The notes: generated by a model from the letters alone, not told the origin. Positions 36,778 to 47,313 are shown, counted from the stretch's first letter. The stretch: 64,000 nt of DNA from Leeuwenhoekiella sp. (GCA_011050015.1 DRGP01000102.1:1-64000), one strand, 5' to 3'. Translations and numbers: made by a program.

Positions 36778-39282
36778 ATGGCACGAACAAAAATTGACTA
36801 CGGAATTGATTTAGGAACAACAAATTCCGCTATTTCTCGAATGGAAAATGGAGAGGCAACCATTAAAAAATTGCCTCATAAAGATACAATGGCTTCTTGC
36901 GTTGCATTTAATAAGAAAGGCATTCTTGTTGGAGATAAAGCACACGCTGCATACAGGAGCGAAAAAGAAGCTGCATTATCAAAAGAGGTTAAGCAAAATG
37001 CTTTTATTGAATTTAAGCGAACAATGGGTACTGATAAAAAATACTCGTCCGAATATGGAGGAGGTTTGAGTTCAGAAGAATTATCAGCAGAAATCCTAAA
37101 ATCCCTGAAGTCTTTCATAACTGATGAAAATTTTTCATCCATAGTAATTACTGTACCAGCTGCATTTAAAAACAACCAAAAAGAAGCCACAAGAGAAGCT
37201 GCTAAATTAGCAGGCTTTACCCATATTGAATTATTACAAGAACCCGTTGCCGCAGCAATGGCTTACGGCTTGGACACCGATAAAAAAGATGGTTTTTGGT
37301 TAGTATTCGATTTCGGTGGAGGAACTTTTGATGCGGCTCTTTTAAAAGTTGAAGAAGGCATAATGAAAGTCATCGACACTGAAGGTGATAATTACTTGGG
37401 CGGTAAAAATTTAGATTATGCTATAGTTGATGAGATCCTTATTCCACACATCAAGGAAAATTTCTCAATTGACAGCTATTTAAATGATGAAAGTAAGAAG
37501 AGTGGTTACAGAGATGCTCTCAAATCATTTGCAGAAGAATTAAAGAATGAGCTATCTTTTAAAGACTCTTACAATCTGTATAAAGAAGATAGATGTGGTA
37601 TCGATGACGATGATGAAGAAATTGAGATTGATGTAACAGTTAATCAATCACAAATAGAAGAAGTACTAAGACCTGTATTTCAAAAAGCAGTTAATTCTAG
37701 TCTCAGATTATTGGAAAGAAACAATCTTAAAGGCTCTTCCCTGGATTCTTTAATTCTTGTTGGTGGTCCAACGTTTTCACCAGTTTTGAGAAAAATGTTG
37801 GAAGAACAAATTTGTAAACCCGACACAAGTGCCGACCCAATGACGGTAGTTTCAAAAGGTGCTGCCTTGTATGCATCAACGGTAAATATTTCAGAAGAAG
37901 TAAGAGAACAAACCAGAGATAAAACAAAGATTCAATTGGAAATAGCCAATGAATCATCAACAGTTGAAACAGACGAATTTGTTCCTATCAAGATTTTAGC
38001 TGACAAAACAGAAGGAGAGATTCCTGAAAAAGTATTTGCAGAAGTGACCAGAGGCGACAAAGCTTGGTCAAGCGGAAAGGTTGAAATTAACACAATTGGT
38101 GAAGTTGTAGAAATACAACTCAATGAAGGAAAAACCAATGTTTTTGAAGTGGTTCTGTTTGACGACAAAGGAAATATTTTAGAAAGTGAGCCATCAAGTT
38201 TCAGTGTCATTCAGGGTTCTAAAATTGGAAGTGCGACATTGGCTTACAATTTTGGAATTGACCTTAAAGACAAATCAACAGGAAAAGTACGCTTTAAAAC
38301 AGTAAAGGGATTAGAAAAGAATCAATCTATTCCAGCCGTAGGCGCTTTGAATGATTTAAAAACACAAAAGCAGATTCGTCCAGGAATGGATTCAGATGAA
38401 ATCAAAATTCCATTGTATGAAGGAGAATATGGATCAGATGGGACTCGCGCTATTTATAATGAACACGTTAGCACAGTTAAAATAACAGGAGCTGATTTAC
38501 CGTCACTCTTACCTGAAAATAGCTCTGTAGATATTACAGTCAATATTGATAGGTCGGAAAAGATAACCTTAAAGGCTTATTTCCCTTATTTAGACTTTAC
38601 TTATGAGTCAGATGCTATAACATTTAAAGAATCTGTTGATAAAGAATGGCTTGCAAATGAAATAAGAATGGCAAAAGGCAGTATTCAAGAGTTAAAGCAA
38701 GAAGAAAGTGTTGATGAATATAAACTTCAACAAGTTGAAAATGAAATAGCAGAAATCGAAAAGACTTTTGAAAACAATAAAAACGAGATAGATAGCAAAA
38801 AAGAAGTTTTAACAAACTTGAGAAAAACCTTAAAAATAATTGATGACCTATCTATTCGTAACGAATGGCCAAAATTGGAAGAAACATTAAAAGAAGAGTT
38901 TTATCGCCTAGAAAAAGTTAATAATGATTTAGGCAATGAAAAAACCACACAAGTTGTCAATCAATTTCGTTCACAATTGGATGAAGTAATTCGTGCTAAA
39001 GATGTTAAACTTGGAAATGTTCTATTGGAGGAAATTGAGATGTTCTTCTTCAAATTGACTGAGATATATCAGTTTATCGGAATGATAAGAAACTTCAATG
39101 AGAATTTTGGCGATTACACTTGGAGTAATCCAACCAAAGCAAGGCAATTGGTTAATTCAGGTATGGAAAAAATCGCAAATGGTCCAGACAAAGAAGAATT
39201 AAGAGAAATTTTAATTCCATTATATGATATGATACCAACTATTGAAAGACCAGGTGATGATGGTGGTTTATTGGTTGGATAA
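36778..39282 (+). CDS. Hsp70 (DnaK-like) family protein with long C-terminal coiled-coil extension
   Basis: YGIDLGTTNSAISRMENG, VITVPAAFKNNQKEATREAAKLAGF, FDFGGGTFDAALL, LVGGPTFSPVLR. Confidence 0.95.
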   Translation: MARTKIDYGIDLGTTNSAISRMENGEATIKKLPHKDTMASCVAFNKKGILVGDKAHAAYRSEKEAALSKEVKQNAFIEFKRTMGTDKKYSSEYGGGLSSEELSAEILKSLKSFITDENFSSIVITVPAAFKNNQKEATREAAKLAGFTHIELLQEPVAAAMAYGLDTDKKDGFWLVFDFGGGTFDAALLKVEEGIMKVIDTEGDNYLGGKNLDYAIVDEILIPHIKENFSIDSYLNDESKKSGYRDALKSFAEELKNELSFKDSYNLYKEDRCGIDDDDEEIEIDVTVNQSQIEEVLRPVFQKAVNSSLRLLERNNLKGSSLDSLILVGGPTFSPVLRKMLEEQICKPDTSADPMTVVSKGAALYASTVNISEEVREQTRDKTKIQLEIANESSTVETDEFVPIKILADKTEGEIPEKVFAEVTRGDKAWSSGKVEINTIGEVVEIQLNEGKTNVFEVVLFDDKGNILESEPSSFSVIQGSKIGSATLAYNFGIDLKDKSTGKVRFKTVKGLEKNQSIPAVGALNDLKTQKQIRPGMDSDEIKIPLYEGEYGSDGTRAIYNEHVSTVKITGADLPSLLPENSSVDITVNIDRSEKITLKAYFPYLDFTYESDAITFKESVDKEWLANEIRMAKGSIQELKQEESVDEYKLQQVENEIAEIEKTFENNKNEIDSKKEVLTNLRKTLKIIDDLSIRNEWPKLEETLKEEFYRLEKVNNDLGNEKTTQVVNQFRSQLDEVIRAKDVKLGNVLLEEIEMFFFKLTEIYQFIGMIRNFNENFGDYTWSNPTKARQLVNSGMEKIANGPDKEELREILIPLYDMIPTIERPGDDGGLLVG

Positions 39283-39293
39283 AAGATAAGGAT

Positions 39294-39980
39294 ATGAGAT
39301 TAAGAACTAAATTACTTTTACCGCTCTTTTCTTTAGCTATAATTATTTCTTCCTGTGAAAGTGATGCAGAAAGAAAACAGCGTTTAGCAAAAGAAGAACA
39401 GCAAAGAATTGAATTGGAAGAAAAGCGAAAAGCAGAAGAAGCTGAACGTGCATTTCAATTAGAGCAGGCACGCGTTGAGCAAGAAAAACGTGAGGAAGGA
39501 GAGCGTATAGCCAGGATAGCTCGTCTTGAAAAGGAAAGACAAGAAAAAGCCATCTATGATAAGTACATCAACAATTCCTTAAGTACAGGTGATACGCCAT
39601 ATTCCCGTTATTATGGAGGCAATTCAACTTGTAATGATTACGGCTGTTCACAAATAAAAGTAAGGACGAGTAACTCTGATGTGATTGTTACCATAAAAAA
39701 TAATGATAAAGTTTTTAGACACGCCTACATTAATTCAGGAAGCAGTTTTACGTTCTCATTTCCAAATGGTATTTACCAAACATTTTTTTACTACGGTAAA
39801 GGTTGGAATCCTGAAAAAGAAATGAAAGGCGGTGAAATGAAAGGTGGTTTTATTACCAACGAAAGTTTTGGAAAGGATGACCCTCAATCTTTGAGCAATA
39901 ATATTTTAGAGTATGAGCTGATTTTACAAGAAAATGGAAACTTCAGTACTCGCCCTAGTAATTCAGAAGAAGCATTGTAA
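39294..39980 (+). CDS. Lipoprotein with charged coiled-coil
   Basis: Lipobox ISSC after signal segment; ERKQRLAKEEQQRIELEEKRKAEEAERA helix. Confidence 0.6.
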   Translation: MRLRTKLLLPLFSLAIIISSCESDAERKQRLAKEEQQRIELEEKRKAEEAERAFQLEQARVEQEKREEGERIARIARLEKERQEKAIYDKYINNSLSTGDTPYSRYYGGNSTCNDYGCSQIKVRTSNSDVIVTIKNNDKVFRHAYINSGSSFTFSFPNGIYQTFFYYGKGWNPEKEMKGGEMKGGFITNESFGKDDPQSLSNNILEYELILQENGNFSTRPSNSEEAL

Positions 39981-41753
39981 ATGAATAAGAATAATAACAT
40001 ATTATCCAAAGGGCAATCAATTAACGAGCAGTTCAAAGTGACCTTCTTTCTAAAAAAAGGGAGATATGCTGAAACTTATCGTGTAAAAGACCAAGAAGGC
40101 AAAACCAAACTTTTGAAGCTATTTGCTTACTCAAAATTACATAGAACTCAATTTGATAAAAATGGTGATGTATTAGAGATTGAGGTTTTAAAGAAAATTA
40201 AGCATCCAAATTTGGTTAAATACTGTGATAGTGGTGAACTTCTTTTAAATGGTCAAAAATATGCTTACGCAATTCTTGATTTCATAAGTGGTGAAACCTT
40301 GGCAGATAAATTAAAAAGAGAACAAACCATTAATCCTTATGAAGCTAAAGAGATCATTTCAGGCATTTTGAACGGATTGAACTATCTTCATTCTCTTCAA
40401 AATCCTATTATCCACAACGACATTACAAACCTGAATGTAATGTTAGATTTATCAGGTAAAGTTACGATTCCTAAAATCATTGATTTTGGCTATGCTCGTT
40501 TTTTAAGTCAATCAAACAAGGATTTTTTAAAGGAAGGTTTAAATCCATTTTACCAAGCCAATGAAGCCTTCAACAAAGTGTTTTCGGCTCAAAGTGATGT
40601 CTTTTCGGTTGGTGCATTGTATTATCATTTGTTAGAAGGTTTGCCGCCTTGGTTTGTGGAAATTTCAAAATACAAAGCAGATTCCATAAAGTTGGAAGAT
40701 GCTGTTATTGAAGAACGAAAAAAGCCTTTAAAGTTTTCATCAGTTACAGACCAACAAACCCAAAACATAATCAGCAACGCTTTACAATCAAATGCTGAAA
40801 ATCGGTTTAAGAGTATTAAAAGCTTCATAAAAGCGATAAACGGAGAAATGGAAGTGCAACAGCTTTCATCACCGCAAGAAATGTCTAAACCCAAACTAAA
40901 GGAAATAAAAAAAGGAAAAGGATTTTCAGCAATTGCAGGAATGCAGGAACTGAAAGACACAATCCAATTGGATGTAATTGATGCCTTAAACGAAAAAGAA
41001 CGTTATGCCGAATACGGTTTAACCATTCCAAACGGAATGTTATTGTATGGCCCACCAGGTTGTGGTAAAACGTTCTTCGCAGAACGAATGGCAGAAGAAA
41101 TAGGTTTTAATTTCTATCAGTTAAAGCCATCCGATATTCAGAGTAAGTATGTAAACGAATCACAGGAAAAAATCAAAAACCTTTTTGATGAAGCTCGTGA
41201 AAATGCACCAAGTATCATTTTCATTGATGAGTTAGATGCAGTTGTTCCCAATCGTAACAATTCAAATGTAAATCATATGAATACTAGTGCCGTAAACGAA
41301 TTTTTGGCACAAATGAATAATTGTGGGGATGATGGCATTTTTATAATTGGAGCAACTAACAGGCCCAATTCTATTGATCCTGCGATATTGAGAGCAGGTA
41401 GATTGGACAAACTAATTTATCTACCACCACCTGACCTTGAAGCTCGTGAGTTAATGTTTAAACTCTACTTGGAAAAAAGACCAAGAGAAGTTGGCTTAAA
41501 CTACTCTGAATTTGCAAAAGCAACAGAAAACTATGTTTCAAGCGATATAAAATTCCTTTGTGATGAAGCTTCAAGAAAAGCATTGAAAATGAAATCAAGA
41601 ATTTCAAAGAATATTTTATTAGATACCATAAACAACAATAAGCCTTCAATTAAACTAGATGAATTACACAGCTATATCGCTATAAGAGCTAAAATGGAAG
41701 GGTTGTCAGTAAATATTAACGACCGATCAAGAATCGGTTTTAAAAACAATTAG
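39981..41753 (+). CDS. Serine/threonine protein kinase fused to Cdc48/FtsH-type AAA+ ATPase
   Basis: Kinase: IIHNDITNLNVMLDLSGKVTIPKIIDFGYARF; AAA: GPPGCGKT, IIFIDELDAV, NRPNSIDPAILRAGRLD. Confidence 0.93.
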   Translation: MNKNNNILSKGQSINEQFKVTFFLKKGRYAETYRVKDQEGKTKLLKLFAYSKLHRTQFDKNGDVLEIEVLKKIKHPNLVKYCDSGELLLNGQKYAYAILDFISGETLADKLKREQTINPYEAKEIISGILNGLNYLHSLQNPIIHNDITNLNVMLDLSGKVTIPKIIDFGYARFLSQSNKDFLKEGLNPFYQANEAFNKVFSAQSDVFSVGALYYHLLEGLPPWFVEISKYKADSIKLEDAVIEERKKPLKFSSVTDQQTQNIISNALQSNAENRFKSIKSFIKAINGEMEVQQLSSPQEMSKPKLKEIKKGKGFSAIAGMQELKDTIQLDVIDALNEKERYAEYGLTIPNGMLLYGPPGCGKTFFAERMAEEIGFNFYQLKPSDIQSKYVNESQEKIKNLFDEARENAPSIIFIDELDAVVPNRNNSNVNHMNTSAVNEFLAQMNNCGDDGIFIIGATNRPNSIDPAILRAGRLDKLIYLPPPDLEARELMFKLYLEKRPREVGLNYSEFAKATENYVSSDIKFLCDEASRKALKMKSRISKNILLDTINNNKPSIKLDELHSYIAIRAKMEGLSVNINDRSRIGFKNN

Positions 41754-41755
41754 AT

Positions 41756-42295
41756 ATGGAAACAGTACATTTCAATAAATTATTGCTAAAGACAGCATTT
41801 TCGTGTATGGCTTGTGATGGCGATATTGACAAAAGAGAAATCAAATTAATTGAACGCTTACACAGAGACAATAATACATTCGGAGATATTGACATCAATA
41901 CCGATTTAGACACTTTTTTAAATGCTATCAATAAGGACGGTCATCAATTTTTAAAAGATTATTTCAATGAACTTACTACTACTGAACTAACAGAAGCAAA
42001 TGAATTGAAGTTAATTGAAGTCGCCATAGATACTATCAAAGCAGACGAAAAAGTGGAATACAGCGAAATCAAGTTTTTTAAAGTGATTCGTTCAAAACTG
42101 AAAATTGACAACGAGCCAATTCTTGAAAAACATCCTGATTTTGAAGACTACTTGGAACAGGATATTATTACTGATTCATACTTATCAAGATTACAAGACG
42201 ACTTTTTTGATACTCATATTTCAAATGAATTTGAGTTGATAAGTGAAATTGATGATGACATTTTGGATAACCTCAAACAAAAAAATGAAGAATAG
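41756..42295 (+). CDS. TerB-like protein
   Basis: LLLKTAFSCMACDGDIDKREIKLIERL ... LIEVAIDTIKADEKVEYSEIKFFKVI. Confidence 0.75.
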   Translation: METVHFNKLLLKTAFSCMACDGDIDKREIKLIERLHRDNNTFGDIDINTDLDTFLNAINKDGHQFLKDYFNELTTTELTEANELKLIEVAIDTIKADEKVEYSEIKFFKVIRSKLKIDNEPILEKHPDFEDYLEQDIITDSYLSRLQDDFFDTHISNEFELISEIDDDILDNLKQKNEE

Positions 42296-42593
42296 CGGAA
42301 CTTTTATAAAAATCGCGTTAATAATTCTGATGTTTTTGTGCCTGTTGGATATGCCTTACGGATTTTATCAATTTGTTCGATTTGTAGCTTTAATTGGATT
42401 CGGGATTTTAGCATACAAAGCAAAAGAACAAAATATGAAAACAGAAATGATTATTTACGGTGGGCTTGCCCTACTCTTTCAACCCTTTTTTAAAATAGCA
42501 CTTGGGAGAGAAATATGGAACATTGTAGACGTTATTGTCGGAATTGGACTAATTGGAAGTTTACTATTGAATAGAAATAAAAGCCAATACTAA
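42285..42593 (+). CDS. Small membrane protein (DUF6804-like)
   Basis: ATG at 42285 overlapping the TerB-like gene; three hydrophobic segments. Confidence 0.6.
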   Translation: MKNSGTFIKIALIILMFLCLLDMPYGFYQFVRFVALIGFGILAYKAKEQNMKTEMIIYGGLALLFQPFFKIALGREIWNIVDVIVGIGLIGSLLLNRNKSQY

Positions 42594-42660
42594 AATTTCA
42601 AAACACTATCTCTTGGCTTGCGATTTTACAATTATCGAAACCCTTCATTAATTTCTACCT

Positions 42661-43224
42661 TTATTCAGCGTATTTCTGGGTACCCACATTCAAAAAGAAA
42701 ACCCCATCTTTTAAAACTTCCTGCTCTGCCCTTTCATGTATATGTCCAAAAATATGATAGGTGGGTTTCACCTTTTCTACAAACTCGTAGAGCAATTTAC
42801 AGCCCGTTCCCATATCCAGAATTGAATACGGTGGCCCATGGGTTAATAAGAAATCAATAGGGTGTTTGGGTAGTTCCGGAAATTGATGCAACCATGGCCG
42901 CGCGGCTAAAGAATAAAATTGAATATCTTCTATTAGCCAGCCACTATTCTCCAATACATTGATATTGTCTGGAACAAGATTATGGGCCAATTCCGGCTCC
43001 AAATCAAAAATCAGATCGTGATTGCCGGGAATAAAAATCTTATGCCTGACCGGTAATTCGGTAAACCAGGAAAAGAAATCGGCTAGCTCTTCTAAATTTC
43101 CACCATTGCACGCGTCTCCACAATGTATCAGAATATCTGAAAATGGTATATCTAACCTGCGGTGCCCACCGTGCGTATCAGAGATAAGCGTAATCTGACT
43201 CTCTTTATAGAATAAATGCTTCAT
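42661..43224 (-). CDS. Metallophosphoesterase
   Basis: ISDTHGGHRRLDIP, IHCGDACNGG, IPGNHD, LLTHGPP, FGHIHE. Confidence 0.93.
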   Translation of the reverse strand: MKHLFYKESQITLISDTHGGHRRLDIPFSDILIHCGDACNGGNLEELADFFSWFTELPVRHKIFIPGNHDLIFDLEPELAHNLVPDNINVLENSGWLIEDIQFYSLAARPWLHQFPELPKHPIDFLLTHGPPYSILDMGTGCKLLYEFVEKVKPTYHIFGHIHERAEQEVLKDGVFFLNVGTQKYAE

Positions 43225-43305
43225 TTTTGCTCCATTTTGGCCTGTTTTTCTTCAATTTAAGCGGTTTTTAGACCTTTTTTGACTGTTTTTGGTTCTATTA
43301 ACCAA

Positions 43306-43503
43306 CTAATTAGTTCTCTTTTCAGAAGCAATAAGTTGGTCGCGTTTTTCCTGTAAGGTCTTTTCAATATTTCGCATGCTGGCTACCCGCTCGTACTTCT
43401 GCATTTTAGTATTGTGACTTTTTAGTTGGTCGATAAGCGTTAAGCATTCGTCCAGTTTTTCTTTTAGTGCGATCACCGTCAGGTTGTATTCGGTTTGTGT
43501 CAT
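43306..43503 (-). CDS. Small coiled-coil hypothetical protein
   Basis: 65-aa ORF with heptad-like pattern. Confidence 0.4.
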   Translation of the reverse strand: MTQTEYNLTVIALKEKLDECLTLIDQLKSHNTKMQKYERVASMRNIEKTLQEKRDQLIASEKRTN

Positions 43504-43585
43504 TTCCAGGTTTTTGACAAAGGTAATTTGCGACTCCGACAGATAATGTCGGTGTGTTCCTTTAGATTTACAAAAAAGTCAAAAT

Positions 43586-44503
43586 ATGGATAATTATAAA
43601 TTGATAGAACGGCTTAACCGCATCGTACACTATCTGAAGGATTATCCCGGAATCTCTAAAAAAGACCTGCTGACGAAACTGGCAGAAAATGACCGGGAAC
43701 AAATAACCATACGCACCTTAGAACGGGATATTAAAAACCTGCGGGAGCGTTTTTATCTCGAGATCAATTACAACCGTGCGGAAAATGGCTATTTTCTGGA
43801 TCCTGAATTTCAGCATGATGTAAACGAGTGGATTCGGTTTATGGAATTTGCAGAGTTGGGTCATTTTTTCCGATCCGGTTTAACCGATTTTAAAACTTTT
43901 GGCAAACTGGTGCAACTGCATCAAACCTCCTCCTTTCTGGGTATAGAACTGCTAAAACCTATCGTACTGGCCATTCGTCAAAAACAAAGTATTCAATTCC
44001 TCCACATCAATTATTGGGAAGAAACGCAAAAACCCTATACGATTGCGCCTTTAATGATCAGGGAGTACCTGAACCGCTGGTATGTTATTGGCGTTCCGCA
44101 AGGGAAAGAGGAAATCAGAACGTTTGGCCTAGACCGCATTAAAGCATTGAAAACCGCAGGTAACATAGAAATCAAGACGAGCGAATTTGAAAAGCAGCTG
44201 GAGCAGTTCCATAAAATCGTGGGACTCAATTTTAACGCTGGCGACGGAAAAATCAAAACGATAAGCCTGCGTGTTTACTACAAACATTTAAAATACCTGC
44301 AAAGCCTTCCCCTGCACCATTCTCAAAAGATCGATTGGGCTTCGGACGAGACACATGGAACAGTCACGTATCATCTTATTCCCAACTATGAATTTAAGGT
44401 GCAGATTCTAAAAATGGGAAGTCTGGCAGAGGTGATTTCTCCCGCTGAGCTCCGCCATGATATTAAAAAAATGCTGGAGGAAACGCTTCGGTTCTACCAA
44501 TAG
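43586..44503 (+). CDS. WYL-domain transcriptional regulator
   Basis: N-terminal HTH (LIERLNRIVHYLKDYPGISKKDLL); WYVIGVPQGKEEIRTFGLDRI. Confidence 0.85.
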   Translation: MDNYKLIERLNRIVHYLKDYPGISKKDLLTKLAENDREQITIRTLERDIKNLRERFYLEINYNRAENGYFLDPEFQHDVNEWIRFMEFAELGHFFRSGLTDFKTFGKLVQLHQTSSFLGIELLKPIVLAIRQKQSIQFLHINYWEETQKPYTIAPLMIREYLNRWYVIGVPQGKEEIRTFGLDRIKALKTAGNIEIKTSEFEKQLEQFHKIVGLNFNAGDGKIKTISLRVYYKHLKYLQSLPLHHSQKIDWASDETHGTVTYHLIPNYEFKVQILKMGSLAEVISPAELRHDIKKMLEETLRFYQ

Positions 44504-44577
44504 CTTGCCATTAAAACCAGACACCGACATATTCTGGCGGAGTTAATAGTGATCTTTGGCTTATAAAAGAAGAACGA

Positions 44578-45153
44578 ATGTATCAATATACACGTGCCCA
44601 ACCTGCATTGCATGAAACTCCGGTTCGCTTTAATACGGAACTCAGTGAAGATGTGGACTTCTGGCAATATGGACCAGATTGTTTTTCGCTATTTGCGCAT
44701 CAACGACCGCGCTATTTGGCCTGGCTCGGGTTTTTTGAACACTATCGAGCTGTTTTTGGCCATGACTATCCCCGCTATATACAAGCGCTTAATTTTTTAA
44801 TGAAACACAGTTTTTTGATCGCTACACAAGATGATTATGCACATGAATACAGCATACGGTTCATGACTATGATTGCCGAAGCAAATTTGATTCTGGATAA
44901 TGAGATCACCGCTCAGGCGATATTAAGTATAGCCAGTTTTTACAGCAATCACCGAACATTTAATACCGAAACTTTTCCATTAACGGGAAAAACAAATCTT
45001 AACGATTGTACCACCTTTTACAGAACTTGTTTCGATCCTCATTTTCAACTGCCCTTTTGTATTGCCTTAAATAAGTCAATTTGTAATGAAAAGCATAAGC
45101 AGATAATAGCGCTATTATTTGAAAAAGGAAATTTACAAAAGGATTTTTTCTAG
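44578..45153 (+). CDS. Hypothetical protein
   Basis: 191-aa ORF between WYL regulator and DUF2779 gene; no family recognised. Confidence 0.5.
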   Translation: MYQYTRAQPALHETPVRFNTELSEDVDFWQYGPDCFSLFAHQRPRYLAWLGFFEHYRAVFGHDYPRYIQALNFLMKHSFLIATQDDYAHEYSIRFMTMIAEANLILDNEITAQAILSIASFYSNHRTFNTETFPLTGKTNLNDCTTFYRTCFDPHFQLPFCIALNKSICNEKHKQIIALLFEKGNLQKDFF

Positions 45154-45351
45154 CTGGAGAATTTTAAAGAAAGGAACTACACTGATTATTGAATATAAAA
45201 TTTTGCTCATTGCTGCACTGGTTAGTGATTTTTAATAGGATATTTTTAAAGTCTGGAGTGTGAGAAATAAGTTGCAAATAAATCTTGAACCTGGAGGAAA
45301 ACCGTAAGGATATGTAAAATGAATTCAATTAATTTGAACTAATAATCAATT

Positions 45352-47313
45352 ATGGCCGAGATTAAGAAAAGATTAATGACCAAATCACGCTTTAAGTTAG
45401 CGCTAGACTGTCCCACAAAACTTTATTACACCCGCAAGCCGGAATATGAAAATCAAAGTAAAAGCGACACTTTTTTAGAAGCACTAGCCCAAGGAGGTTT
45501 TCAGGTTGAGGAACTCGCACGAATGGAATATCCTGATGGTATTGCCATTCTAGGAGATGATTTTAATTATGAAGCTCTTGCTTCACGCACACAGGAATTA
45601 TTAATGCGAGAGCAGGTTGTTATTTTTGAAGCTGCTTTTCTCTTTAACGGTCTTTTTATACGCACAGATATTTTAATAAAAAAAGGAAAGCAGATCCAGC
45701 TTCTTGAAGTAAAGGCAAAATCCGTAAGCGGTAGGGCGTATAATGGATTTTCTCTAACTAGTGGCTGGTCTGCTTATTTATATGATGTGGCTTTTCAGCA
45801 CTATGTGATCCAGCAGGTGCATCCGGATTTTACAATCACTCCATTTCTCAATTTAGTAGATAAAGATAAGACTGCCACCATAAATGGTCTTAATCAGAAA
45901 TTCAAACTTGTCTCTGATAGCAAATTGCGCACCGGTATTGCTGTTGAACCAGGTTTGAACAAAACTGATTTAGGTGAAAGCATTCTTGCTAAGATCAATA
46001 TAGAGACTGAAATTCATAAAATATTCAATGAAAACCCACTTTTTGAAGGATCATCTTTTCAAGAAACCATATCCTACTTTAAAAAGCATTATTCCGAAGA
46101 TATAAAGATTTATACGCCTATTGGAAATCACTGCAAAGGCTGTGAATTTTATACCGAAACACCTTCGGAATTTTCTAAAAGTGGTTTTCATGAGTGCTGG
46201 CAGGAACAATTAAACCTCCCCGTAAATGAAATTTCCAAACCCAAAACCTTTGAAGTTTGGAACTGGAGATCTTCAAAGAAAGTTATGGAGGAAGGGCGCT
46301 ATTTTATGCATCAACTCAGTGAAACTGATTTTAATATAAAGCCAGAAGCTGGAATGATAAGCAATTCAGAACGACGCTGGCTACAGGTAGAAAAAACGGT
46401 TCAGAAAGATCCTGTACCCCATTTCGAGATCGATGGGTTGAAAGATGAAATGAAATCCTGGGTGTATCCGCTGAACTGTATCGATTTTGAGACTACCGCA
46501 GTGGCGATCCCTTTTCTCGCAGGTATTCATCCCTACGAGCAATTAGCCTTTCAGTACAGTCATCATGTTATTTACGAGGATGGCCGGGTGGAGCACAGAG
46601 GGGAATATATAAATACTGAAATAGGTACCTTCCCAAACTTCGATTTCTTACGCGCCTTAAAAAGATCGTTGTCCCACAATTCTGGTAGTATTTTTAGGTA
46701 CCATAATCACGAAAACACCATTCTCAATATAATCTATAATCAATTAAAAGATGCTGATGAACCAGATAAGCAGGATTTAATAAATTTTATTCAGCAGATA
46801 AGTCATAATACAGGCAGCAATGCAGATCAATGGACTGGGGCGCGAGATATGATTGATCTCCATAAAGTAGTGCTCAATTATTATTATGACCCTGCAATGG
46901 CGGGTTCCAATTCCATTAAAGCAGTCTTGCCTGCCGCTCTTAATTCTAGTGCGTTTTTAAAAGATAAATATTCAAAACCCTTAGACCAAATTGGAGTAAG
47001 CAGCTTGAATTTTCCTGAAGATTACCGGTTCATTCATGTTGAAGACAACAACGTGGTAAGTCCATATAAAAAATTGCCTCCGCTGTTTGAGGATTGGGAC
47101 GCAGAAAGCTTAGATGCTGCGGTTACCCAAATAGAAGGTATTAGTGATGGTGGGGCGGCATTGGTTGCATATGCCAAATTGCAATTTCAAGATGTTACCC
47201 AGGAAGAACGTATGGAAATTGAAAATGGACTCCTGCGCTATTGTGAGTTGGACACTTTGGCAATGGTAATGATCCTTGAATATTTTAAAGATGTGACAGA
47301 GAACTTTCAATAA
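45352..47313 (+). CDS. DUF2779 protein: RecB-like PD-(D/E)XK nuclease-like N-terminus plus exonuclease-like C-terminus
   Basis: KSRFKLALDCPTKLYYTRKPEY; RTDILIKKGKQIQLLEVKAKS; CIDFETTAVAIPFLAG. Confidence 0.8.
   Translation: MAEIKKRLMTKSRFKLALDCPTKLYYTRKPEYENQSKSDTFLEALAQGGFQVEELARMEYPDGIAILGDDFNYEALASRTQELLMREQVVIFEAAFLFNGLFIRTDILIKKGKQIQLLEVKAKSVSGRAYNGFSLTSGWSAYLYDVAFQHYVIQQVHPDFTITPFLNLVDKDKTATINGLNQKFKLVSDSKLRTGIAVEPGLNKTDLGESILAKINIETEIHKIFNENPLFEGSSFQETISYFKKHYSEDIKIYTPIGNHCKGCEFYTETPSEFSKSGFHECWQEQLNLPVNEISKPKTFEVWNWRSSKKVMEEGRYFMHQLSETDFNIKPEAGMISNSERRWLQVEKTVQKDPVPHFEIDGLKDEMKSWVYPLNCIDFETTAVAIPFLAGIHPYEQLAFQYSHHVIYEDGRVEHRGEYINTEIGTFPNFDFLRALKRSLSHNSGSIFRYHNHENTILNIIYNQLKDADEPDKQDLINFIQQISHNTGSNADQWTGARDMIDLHKVVLNYYYDPAMAGSNSIKAVLPAALNSSAFLKDKYSKPLDQIGVSSLNFPEDYRFIHVEDNNVVSPYKKLPPLFEDWDAESLDAAVTQIEGISDGGAALVAYAKLQFQDVTQEERMEIENGLLRYCELDTLAMVMILEYFKDVTENFQ

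Noticed and set aside
41756-42593. Classical tellurite-resistance (ter) operon
   Set aside because: Only a TerB-like protein is present; no TerC, TerD or TerZ-type genes nearby.
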